Shown: positions 54,876-62,173 of the stretch, in pieces
Numbering within the stretch: position 1 is the stretch's first letter
How the letters are laid out: the number at the start of each line of letters is the position of its first letter
NCBI GenBank assembly: GCA_051252515.1
Contig: JBPOFS010000002.1
Coordinates: 62,001 to 126,000 of the forward strand
Source: UBA5078 sp051252515
GTDB lineage: Bacteria; Pseudomonadota; Gammaproteobacteria; Pseudomonadales; Pseudohongiellaceae
Reading direction: 5' to 3'
DNA: 64,000 nt
Notes under the pieces: model-generated
Told to the model about the DNA's origin: nothing
The model's database searches: none
The model's input: the letters and a program-made list of their open reading frames with translations, nothing else
Made by a program: the position numbers and the translations under genes

Positions 54876-54889
54876 AGAACTCCAGTTCT
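54876..54889. promoter_or_regulatory. Palindrome upstream of the alpha/beta hydrolase
   Basis: AGAACT and AGTTCT with a 2-bp centre, between the hydrolase start and pqqC. It could be an operator. Confidence 0.35.
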
Positions 54890-54933
54890 GGGACAATAAA
54901 GTTGTAGAATTGATGGTTAGGGTACCTCGATAT

Positions 54934-54951
54934 AGCACCTCCACCGGTGCT
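54934..54951 (-). terminator. Small hairpin directly after pqqC
   Basis: Arms AGCACC and GGTGCT with a 6-nt loop start at the pqqC stop codon. No T-run follows, so it is a weak candidate for the end of the pqq operon. Confidence 0.35.
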
Positions 54952-55680
54952 CTAGTTGTCCACTTCACAACTATGAAACGGCGGCCTGTTTAGTTCGTAG
55001 GCCATCTGCATGGCATCGAGCATGCTCCACAAGATGTCCAACTTAAACTGTAAAATAGTCAACGCGTGTTCTTGCTGCTCTCGCGTCTTAAAATGGTCTA
55101 AGGTGATTTTGAGCCCGTGGCTCACATCGCGGCGCGCCTCGTTCAGGCGCTTTCGAAAATACAAATAACCTTCCGCATCAATCCATGGGTAATGCTGCGG
55201 CCAGCTCTCTAGGCGGCGCTGATGAATCTCGGGTGCGAATAGTTCAGTAAGGGATGAGCAAGCGGCCTCTTGCCAGCTCGCGCGACGCGCAAAATTAATA
55301 TACGCATCGCAGGCGAAACGCACGCCGGGCACTACGTGTTGCTCGGAGCTTACCTCTTCCCTGCTTAAGCCCACCGCTTCAGCAAGACGCAGCCAGGCCT
55401 CGATCCCGCCTTCCTCTGCGCCGTAACCATCGTGGTCGAGAATGCGTTGCACCCACTCTCTGCGCACATCGCGATCTGCGCAATTGGCGATGATCGCAGC
55501 ATCTTTTACCGGGATTGTGGTCTGATAATAAAAGCGGTTGGCAACCCAGCCGCGTATTTGCTCCGGCGTGCTTTTGCCCGTGTTCATGGCGATATGATAG
55601 GGATGATGGATATGGTAGAAACGGCCCTTGTCGCGCAGCTTCGCTTCAAACTCTTCCCGACTCCAAGCTTTAGTAGTCAT
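54952..55680 (-). CDS. pqqC: Pyrroloquinoline-quinone synthase PqqC
   Basis: Cofactor-free oxidase that performs the last ring closure and eight-electron oxidation to PQQ. The 242-aa all-helical protein shows FYHIHHPYHIAMNTG, RGWVANRFYYQTTIPVKDAAI and DHDGYGAEEGGIEAWLRLAEA, the PqqC signatures with the active-site His, Arg, Tyr and Lys region. It is the last gene of this operon, 6 bp after pqqE, not third as in the usual pqqABCDE. Confidence 0.95.
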   Translation of the reverse strand: MTTKAWSREEFEAKLRDKGRFYHIHHPYHIAMNTGKSTPEQIRGWVANRFYYQTTIPVKDAAIIANCADRDVRREWVQRILDHDGYGAEEGGIEAWLRLAEAVGLSREEVSSEQHVVPGVRFACDAYINFARRASWQEAACSSLTELFAPEIHQRRLESWPQHYPWIDAEGYLYFRKRLNEARRDVSHGLKITLDHFKTREQQEHALTILQFKLDILWSMLDAMQMAYELNRPPFHSCEVDN

Positions 55681-55686
55681 GATGCT

Positions 55687-56829
55687 CTAGCGCCCCTTCT
55701 GCGCAAGTTTTTTGGCGTTCGATGTGTTGCGAAATAACAACGGCGCAGTCTCATCTTCAGGACTGTTTTGTCCTTCCGCAGCCGCGATCGCGGTTGTGAC
55801 GAGTTGATGCTCTGGCGAAAGCTCGCAAATCGGATCCGTGGCATAGGCGTTTCCCGTTAGCATATAGGCCTGACACCGGCACCCTCCTAAATCCAGCTCT
55901 TTCTCCGGACAACTCGCACAGGGCTCTTCCATCCAGTCAGTGCCGCGGAAACGATTGAAAAGATCGGATTGGCGCCAGATATCTACTAAAGAATCCTCAC
56001 GTACATTTGGGAATTTCAGTCCTTCGATAATCTTGGCACTTTGACAAGGAAGCACATCGCCTTCCGGGGTAACCGTGATGAATGTGGTCCCCCAGCCATT
56101 ACTGCACTTCTTGGGACGTTTCTCGTAATAGTCCGGTGCAACAAATAAGACATTCATGCGCCCTTTATGCTGATCACGAAATCGATTGGTGGCTGCCTCC
56201 GCCTCTTCTAACTGCTCGGAACTTGGCAACAGCAAGTCTCGATTGTGCAGCGCCCAAGCGTAGTATTGAGTATTCGCGAGTTCGACGAATTCTGCGCCAA
56301 GCTCTTGTGCCATGTTCAGGAAATCGGTGACTTGGTGAATATTGCGGCGGTGCAATACGAAGTTCAGGCCTAGCGGGATGCCATGGGCGATAACCTCTTT
56401 CGTCATTGCCATCTTGTGCTCGAAACTGTCCGTACCTCCGAATTGGGCATTGGTTTCTCTATCGCTGCCCTGAAAACTGATCTGAATATGCTTAATGCCT
56501 GCCTTTTTGAAGCGGCCGATTTTCTCGGCAGTTAGGCCTACGGCCGATGTAATAAGATTGCAGTAGAAACCCATCTTGTCGGCCGCATCGATAAGCTCTT
56601 CGAGATCCGGGCGAACAAGAGGTTCTCCGCCAGAAAAACCGAGCTGCACTGCGCCTAGTTTGCGAGCCTCACGCATGACACGTAGCCATTGCTCAGTGCT
56701 CAACTCATTCTTGCGATTAGCGGGTAGTTGTAGCGGATTCGAACAATAAGGGCACTGCAGTGGACAGGCATATGTCAGCTCGGCTAACAGCCACATTGGG
56801 ATATAACTATTGTTAGCTTCAGTCGCCAC
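55687..56829 (-). CDS. pqqE: PQQ biosynthesis radical SAM/SPASM enzyme PqqE
   Basis: Forms the Glu-Tyr carbon-carbon cross-link in PqqA. The radical SAM cluster motif is C22-x3-C26-x2-C29 (CPLQCPYC). The C-terminal SPASM region has CSNGWGTT, LPCQSA and CASCPEKELDLGGCRCQA for auxiliary clusters. It is 380 aa. The GTG start overlaps the pqqD stop by one base (TAGTG), so synthesis is coupled to that of its peptide chaperone. Confidence 0.96.
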   Translation of the reverse strand: MATEANNSYIPMWLLAELTYACPLQCPYCSNPLQLPANRKNELSTEQWLRVMREARKLGAVQLGFSGGEPLVRPDLEELIDAADKMGFYCNLITSAVGLTAEKIGRFKKAGIKHIQISFQGSDRETNAQFGGTDSFEHKMAMTKEVIAHGIPLGLNFVLHRRNIHQVTDFLNMAQELGAEFVELANTQYYAWALHNRDLLLPSSEQLEEAEAATNRFRDQHKGRMNVLFVAPDYYEKRPKKCSNGWGTTFITVTPEGDVLPCQSAKIIEGLKFPNVREDSLVDIWRQSDLFNRFRGTDWMEEPCASCPEKELDLGGCRCQAYMLTGNAYATDPICELSPEHQLVTTAIAAAEGQNSPEDETAPLLFRNTSNAKKLAQKGR

Positions 56830-57113
56830 TAGAGACTCTCCGTTGCCACAATCCAGTCCTGAGATTGTGCGTCCGTTAGAAAGCTCTTAACATCTCCCTC
56901 TAACGACTCCGCATCGGGATAGTCGCGTTGCAGAGCACCTATCAATTCATTGCTTGTAATTGGGTCAGTGCAGCGGCGTAAAATTTCGACGGCGGTATCA
57001 CTTAGCTTTACTAGTCCTTCGGGATATAGAAGGACATGGCACTGTTGCGCCTCTTCGTACTGTAGCCGATAGTTCGGGTTGAGCTGGAATTTGTCTGTAT
57101 TGTGATCAAACAT
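56829..57113 (-). CDS. pqqD: PqqA-binding chaperone PqqD
   Basis: A 94-aa RiPP recognition element that presents PqqA to PqqE. The protein has FQLNPNYRLQYEEAQQCHVLLYPEGLVKLSDTA-type features (HVLLYPEGLVKL is the family motif) and a winged-helix C-terminus. It is a separate gene, not fused to pqqC or pqqE. It lies 29 bp after pqqB. Confidence 0.95.
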   Translation of the reverse strand: MFDHNTDKFQLNPNYRLQYEEAQQCHVLLYPEGLVKLSDTAVEILRRCTDPITSNELIGALQRDYPDAESLEGDVKSFLTDAQSQDWIVATESL

Positions 57114-57142
57114 ACCGTATTACTCTTGCCTGTTTTGGAATA

Positions 57143-58057
57143 TTACAACGTAATGTCCATGCCATCGAAGGCGATTTCGATGCCTTCGTCCGTAAGTATT
57201 TTGCGCTGCTCTGAGTCTTCGTCGAGAATTGGATTGGTATTATTTATATGGATGAGAATCTTTCGTGGCTTGACCATTGGCCGCAACACTTCGATCATAC
57301 CATTCTCTCCAGATTGGGGAAGATGACCCATATCGGCCGCCTTCTTTTCTCCTAACCCTACCGTTTCCATCTCGTCCTCACGCCAGAATGTGCCGTCTAC
57401 TAACAAACAATCTGAAGCCGTCATTAACGCGCGTGTCTCGTCAGTTAGGTCGCCGAGACCAGGCGCATAGAACAAGGTCTTGCCCGAATTAGTATCGGTT
57501 ACCTGGATGCCTATATTATCGCCGATGTGCGGGTTGTGACGATTAGGCGAGTAGGGAGGCGCCTTGCCCTGTACTGGAATTGCCGTGAACTTGAGGCCGT
57601 CGATGCCGTCAATGGTGAACGCACTGTTGTCCAGAGGAATGGGGTGTCGGTTGATGCCCCCGTTCCAATGTTTCAGCATCGTAAAAAGGGGAAACCCGGT
57701 GCTGAGATCTTCATTCACCGTGTCGCTGCAATAGACCTCATGGGGGCAACCCTCTCGGAGCATGAGCAAGCCAGTGGTATGATCGATCTGCGAATCCATA
57801 AACACAATCGCCTTGATCGCAGTGTCGCGCAGACCGCGGGCAGGCTGGAGCTTTGGGAACGCTGCCAACTGTACTAGCAGGTCGGGCGAAGTATTAAAAA
57901 GCACCCAGTTTTCACCGTCCCCACTTAGGGCCAGAGAGGATTGTGTGCGGGATTTGGCATTGATCGATCCAGTGCGGACCCCATGGCACATCGGGCAATT
58001 ACAGTTCCATTGTGGGAAACCGCCGCCGGCAGCCGAACCTAATATGTGAACATACAT
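57143..58057 (-). CDS. pqqB: PQQ biosynthesis hydroxylase PqqB
   Basis: A 304-aa metallo-beta-lactamase-fold protein reported to hydroxylate the crosslinked intermediate. It begins MYVHILGSAAGGGFPQWNCNC, with CNCPMC as the structural zinc site, and has the family's DSQIDHTTGLLML in place of HxHxDH. ATG 58057 has GAGAAG upstream and gives the family start; the in-frame extension to 58066 adds three residues. Confidence 0.95.
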   Translation of the reverse strand: MYVHILGSAAGGGFPQWNCNCPMCHGVRTGSINAKSRTQSSLALSGDGENWVLFNTSPDLLVQLAAFPKLQPARGLRDTAIKAIVFMDSQIDHTTGLLMLREGCPHEVYCSDTVNEDLSTGFPLFTMLKHWNGGINRHPIPLDNSAFTIDGIDGLKFTAIPVQGKAPPYSPNRHNPHIGDNIGIQVTDTNSGKTLFYAPGLGDLTDETRALMTASDCLLVDGTFWREDEMETVGLGEKKAADMGHLPQSGENGMIEVLRPMVKPRKILIHINNTNPILDEDSEQRKILTDEGIEIAFDGMDITL

Positions 58058-58137
58058 TTTTAGCACTTCTCAATTAGTGAGTGGAGCAAGCGCATCGCAT
58101 GCACTGCTGCTCTATGTTTTGGCTATTTCGCGACAAA

Positions 58138-58166
58138 AAAAAGCGCCCCTACTGCTGGCGCTTTTT
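58138..58166 (-). terminator. Hairpin with T-run between pqqA and pqqB
   Basis: Arms AAAAAGCGCC and GGCGCTTTTT enclose a 9-nt loop; on the minus strand the stem runs into eight T residues. It sits 83 bp after the pqqA stop and 81 bp before the pqqB start. It is a good candidate for partial termination, so that pqqA is made in excess of the enzymes. Confidence 0.75.
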
Positions 58167-58248
58167 ATATCGGAAATTCTTAGCGTTTTTGCAGACTAGC
58201 CTAGTTCGGAGCGTCCGGCCTAGGCCACTGTTAAAACACTAAACATTC

Positions 58249-58320
58249 CTAGCGGTTGCTGAAATACATAGTGATTTCAAAACCAAGACGGATATTCTCA
58301 TAGGTAGGCTTAGTCCACAT
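58249..58320 (-). CDS. pqqA: PQQ precursor peptide PqqA
   Basis: A 23-aa peptide, MWTKPTYENIRLGFEITMYF followed by Ser-Asn-Arg, found by direct translation. Glu15 and Tyr19 occupy the ExxxY pair (E-I-T-M-Y) from which PqqE and later enzymes build PQQ. GGAG lies 6 bp before the ATG. It is too short for most gene callers. A hairpin separates it from pqqB. Confidence 0.97.
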   Translation of the reverse strand: MWTKPTYENIRLGFEITMYFSNR

Positions 58321-58562
58321 ATTAAACTCCAATTTATATTTATTTAAGATTATTAAAAGTTTCTTGGTGCGCGGTTTAGGCGCCTAGCGACTCTGAATCT
58401 AACAAACTTTTCCCCGAATATCTAATTTCCAAGCGTAAAATGGCAACTCTTTTGTAACAGAGTGTAAAAATACACTTAACTAATTGAAAATTATACATAA
58501 TTATATGTTTTCAACGAGACGAGGTAACGCGAATTACCTAATAACTAATAGGTATTTGCACA
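58321..58562. promoter_or_regulatory. Control region upstream of pqqA
   Basis: 242 bp of AT-rich sequence between the S9 peptidase stop and the pqqA start, holding the inverted repeats AGTGTA-N4-TACACT (58461-58476) and AGGTAA-N6-TTACCT (58522-58539), and the 10-bp palindrome TAGGCGCCTA (58377-58386). TTGCCA near 58446-58441 could be a -35 element for pqqA, but the -10 is poor. Confidence 0.4.
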
Positions 58563-60551
58563 TCAAGAATCACTCACCCCTAGCAGATTGCGTTGATAGA
58601 AGCGTAGCTCGGTATTCAATGCTCGCACCTGATTAGCTGGCAGCCTAAACCCATGACCTTCGCCTTCGAAGAGAATGAACTCTGTTGCCGGGTTCTGTGC
58701 GCTTAATCTTTCATTGATCAACTCTGCTTGGTTGGGCGGCACCACTTTATCTTGCGCCCCTTGTAAGATGAGGACCGGCGCCGTTATCTTATCCAGCTTA
58801 TTGATCGGGGAGCGCGCCTTATAACGCTCTTGAGTGGCCGGATAGGGACCAATGAGTTGATCGAGGTAACGCGATTCGAACTTGTGAGTGTCCCTAGCTA
58901 GTAATTCCAAATCGCTGACACCGTAGTAATTCGCGCCCGCTGCGAACAAGTCACATGAGGCAAGGCTCGCGAGTACTGCATAGCCTCCGGCGCTACCGCC
59001 GCGAATCGCAATCTTTCCCGGAGCCACTTGCTCGTTGGCGATCAAGTACTTCACTGCTGCCACAACGTCCTCTATATCCACAACTCCCCATTGGCCGTTA
59101 AGCAGTTGGCGGAATCGACGTCCATAACCGGTCGATCCGCGGTGGTTTAGGTCTAGGACGGCAAACCCTCTAGAAGTCCAGAATTGATGCATGGGATTGA
59201 GCGCCGCTCGGGCAGTACCAGTGGGACCGCCATGCACATTTACCAATAGCGGCGGTAGCTCTCCTAGTGGGCCCGTAAACTCAGGATTTTTTGGGGGGTA
59301 TAAGAGTGCGAAAGCAATTGCGCCGTCATGGCTATCGAACTGAAAATGCCGTGGCCGGGAGAGCAGAGAAGCGTTTAACTCCGCCGGCACTGCTGCCCTG
59401 AAAAGCACGGAGATTTCTTCCTCAGTCTCGTTCAGCGGGGGAGCAATTCTGTAAATACTCGGGTAGTCATCGGAAGCGGCGGCGAGATACGTCACCCTGT
59501 CTTGTCTTCCTATTCGGATCTGCTCTAGTAGCCCTAGGTCGCGTTTCAGAACCTCAACCTGATGATCAGCGAGGTTCACTCTGTGCAATTGCCAATGAGC
59601 CTCTCGCACGACACTTATAAGCAGGACTCGATTGCTTGTTATCGCGTAATTGTATTTGCCCGTCTCCCACTGAGCCCCGCAGCAATCGGCGTCTATTTTG
59701 TATACCGGGGAGCTGACGAGATTCGACCTTATGGTCTCGATCTGCGCCTTCACCAAATTCCAATAGTCTCCAAAGTCGGAGAGAAAGTAGAGCGTATTAT
59801 CAGTATCGAAACTAGGCTGTACTTTAGAGCTAGCTTGTCCGGCATCAACCTCGATCAACCGTTCCAGCTCTCCCGACTCTGCAAACAGTGCTACTCGCAT
59901 CTGAGTATTGTCCCAAGGCATGTTGGGATGCGACCATGTAACAAAGCTAATGTTCTTAGAGTCATGAGACAGTGTCGGGCTCGTTACGAAGTCAGAATTT
60001 TCAAACAGGACGATCTGCGCGTCCACAGCCACAGGTAATGACAGGCCTGCTAAAGGTATAGCGACCAATGTGTTCTTCACTACGCTGGCGTTGCCGTTCG
60101 CCTGCCGATGATCCTCTCTGACACAGATCAACCTGTGTCTTTTCTCGTCAACGATGATTTCTGCATAACGTACTTCGTTCGACGCGAAGGCAGTAATTTG
60201 CACTGGAGCATCGAAGCTCTCTGTCTCCGAATTGAAGCCTTGACGATATATTTGCTGATCTTTGAAATTGCAGAAATATATATCTTGATCGCTACAGCCG
60301 AACGGCAGACCACCGTATTCGTGGACGCGGCTGCGTAGGGAGAAGCCCTGCGGAGAAACACGTATCGACACGTCTGTACCAGAGGTGTACATAAGGGCCA
60401 GCGCGTTGTCCTCTTCCGGCATGGTTAGCAGGTATAGCACTCCATCGCGCCAAGGGATCGGATTACTCGCAGTCTGTCGGCCTTGAAATATTAGAGACGC
60501 CGAGATAGGAGATTGCCAATTGCCAAACTCGGCTATTTTTTTCTCGATCAT
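58563..60551 (-). CDS. S9 family peptidase next to the pqq genes
   Basis: A 662-aa prolyl-oligopeptidase-type protein: an N-terminal beta-propeller (about 1-390) and a C-terminal alpha/beta hydrolase domain with the nucleophile GGSAGGY, an Asp in LQGAQDKVVP and a His in EGEGHGF. No signal peptide is seen, so it is cytoplasmic. Comparable S9 peptidases adjoin pqq operons in some Pseudomonas and have been suggested to degrade or trim PqqA. It ends 242 bp before pqqA in the same direction. Confidence 0.88.
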   Translation of the reverse strand: MIEKKIAEFGNWQSPISASLIFQGRQTASNPIPWRDGVLYLLTMPEEDNALALMYTSGTDVSIRVSPQGFSLRSRVHEYGGLPFGCSDQDIYFCNFKDQQIYRQGFNSETESFDAPVQITAFASNEVRYAEIIVDEKRHRLICVREDHRQANGNASVVKNTLVAIPLAGLSLPVAVDAQIVLFENSDFVTSPTLSHDSKNISFVTWSHPNMPWDNTQMRVALFAESGELERLIEVDAGQASSKVQPSFDTDNTLYFLSDFGDYWNLVKAQIETIRSNLVSSPVYKIDADCCGAQWETGKYNYAITSNRVLLISVVREAHWQLHRVNLADHQVEVLKRDLGLLEQIRIGRQDRVTYLAAASDDYPSIYRIAPPLNETEEEISVLFRAAVPAELNASLLSRPRHFQFDSHDGAIAFALLYPPKNPEFTGPLGELPPLLVNVHGGPTGTARAALNPMHQFWTSRGFAVLDLNHRGSTGYGRRFRQLLNGQWGVVDIEDVVAAVKYLIANEQVAPGKIAIRGGSAGGYAVLASLASCDLFAAGANYYGVSDLELLARDTHKFESRYLDQLIGPYPATQERYKARSPINKLDKITAPVLILQGAQDKVVPPNQAELINERLSAQNPATEFILFEGEGHGFRLPANQVRALNTELRFYQRNLLGVSDS

Positions 60552-60591
60552 TTTGAAACCTTTCTATTGTTGTCGGAGTTAAGAGCAAGCA

Positions 60592-62007
60592 CTAGGTCGA
60601 AAGTGGCCGTAATTTTCCGCGCGATATCGATAAGAAGATGCCAGGCAGACAGATCGCTGCGGCAATGCTAAAGCTCAATTGAATCGATTGCTCAAGAGCT
60701 GGCAAGTTGCTAGCGTCGATGACATTGTCACCAACAATTAATGACATCGCAAATGCCACCAGCATCATGCTGCTGAGTTGCCCCAAAACACGGGTTGTGG
60801 CCGCCGTCCCGGATGCGCTGCCATAATCCTTTTTATCTACCGACCCCATAATCGCATTCGTATTGGGTGAGGAGAACAGGCTAAAACCCACACCGGTTAA
60901 CGCTAATGCCAATCCTATATTTAGTAATAGGCTGTGTGCGGTTAAAGAGCTTAGAAAAAACAATCCCAGTGCAGTGACGGCCATGCCCGCTGACGCGAGA
61001 ATGCGTGGCTCAATCCGATCCGAAAGTCTACCAAAGACCGGCGAGAGTGCCGCCATGCTGATGGGCTGAATCATTAGGAGTAATCCAGTCTCTGTGGCAC
61101 TAAGTAATTTAATCTGTTGCAGATAAAGGCTCATCAACACGACGTTGGCATAGATGGCTGTGTACATGATCAACGATGCGCCACAGGAACGGGTGAATAT
61201 TGCATTACCCCAAAAAAGCCTAATGTCCCATATTGGATTTTCAACAGTTTTAACGTGACGAATAAAGATAGTCAGGATCAGTAGGCAAAGTCCGAGCAAT
61301 GCCATGCTCCACTTTCCCGGAAAGCTGGTTATAGCCAAGCACAGTAGTAGGATCGCCAGGGCAAACAGTGCCGCACCGATAAAATCTAGATCGCCCTTCT
61401 TACCGGACCACTCGTCCTTCACTTTATGTAGTCCAATATGTATTACGACTAGCGCCAGAGGGATGTGTAGCAGGAAGTTTGCACGCCAGCCGAACAAATC
61501 TGTCGCGACTCCTCCTAGAAGGGGGCCTGCAGCGAGCCCAACATATACCGCAGACACCACAATGCCGATGGCCTTCCCGCGTCGCTCTGGGGGGAATACA
61601 GAGGAGACAATGGCTATTTGTGTGGCATAAAGCATCGCTGCACTTATGCCCTGCAAAAATCTGCCTAGCAGCAGCATCTCTTGGCTGATTGAAAGCGCTG
61701 TGAAAATTGAGGTCACAACTACAGCACCCGTGCCTAGTAGGAATAGGCGCGTGCGTCCGAACAGGTCGGCGACTCGACCGAAGATTAGAATAAACATGGC
61801 ACTGGCCATGAGATAAGCCATCGGAACCCAGCTTAGAGTCACTGCAGACAGGGAAAAGTTCTCACTTATCGCCGGCAGTGCGACATTGGTCGCCGATAGC
61901 ATCATAGGGGTGCTGAAGGCATTCAATGTGACCATGAATACAATTGCGGCTTGATTGGGTTCCATAGACCGCAAAGGATTTAATTGATTAAGTTTATTAG
62001 TAGGCAT
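60592..62007 (-). CDS. MFS transporter, DHA2 (14-helix) type
   Basis: A 471-aa polytopic protein with about 14 helices. GRVADLFGRTRLF (motif A) and the GRFLQGISAAMLYA helix are typical of the DHA2 family, whose members export drugs or other small molecules. The substrate is unknown. ATG 62007 is used; GTG 62025 and ATG 61965 are alternatives. The S9 peptidase begins 40 bp downstream, so the two could share a transcript. Confidence 0.85.
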   Translation of the reverse strand: MPTNKLNQLNPLRSMEPNQAAIVFMVTLNAFSTPMMLSATNVALPAISENFSLSAVTLSWVPMAYLMASAMFILIFGRVADLFGRTRLFLLGTGAVVVTSIFTALSISQEMLLLGRFLQGISAAMLYATQIAIVSSVFPPERRGKAIGIVVSAVYVGLAAGPLLGGVATDLFGWRANFLLHIPLALVVIHIGLHKVKDEWSGKKGDLDFIGAALFALAILLLCLAITSFPGKWSMALLGLCLLILTIFIRHVKTVENPIWDIRLFWGNAIFTRSCGASLIMYTAIYANVVLMSLYLQQIKLLSATETGLLLMIQPISMAALSPVFGRLSDRIEPRILASAGMAVTALGLFFLSSLTAHSLLLNIGLALALTGVGFSLFSSPNTNAIMGSVDKKDYGSASGTAATTRVLGQLSSMMLVAFAMSLIVGDNVIDASNLPALEQSIQLSFSIAAAICLPGIFLSISRGKLRPLST

Positions 62008-62173
62008 AGTAGGGGCTAGACTCACCGTTGTACTACTTAATATTAAGGCACAAACTCTACGGCAAGGCAGCTGTGAGTTTGTGCGATATTTACAAGCCTA
62101 TGAGGCGCCCTAAGTTTTTATCAGACCACACTACGTTGCCTTCCAAAAACTTCAACAATGACGCTTACTCTTC

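Noticed and set aside
54952..58320. pqq genes as a recent foreign island
   Set aside because: No mobile-element genes, repeats or tRNA flank it, and base composition looks like that of the neighbours by eye.
62026..62173. Small gene between the MFS gene and glmS
   Set aside because: A short plus-strand frame there lacks a ribosome-binding site and overlaps the end of glmS.
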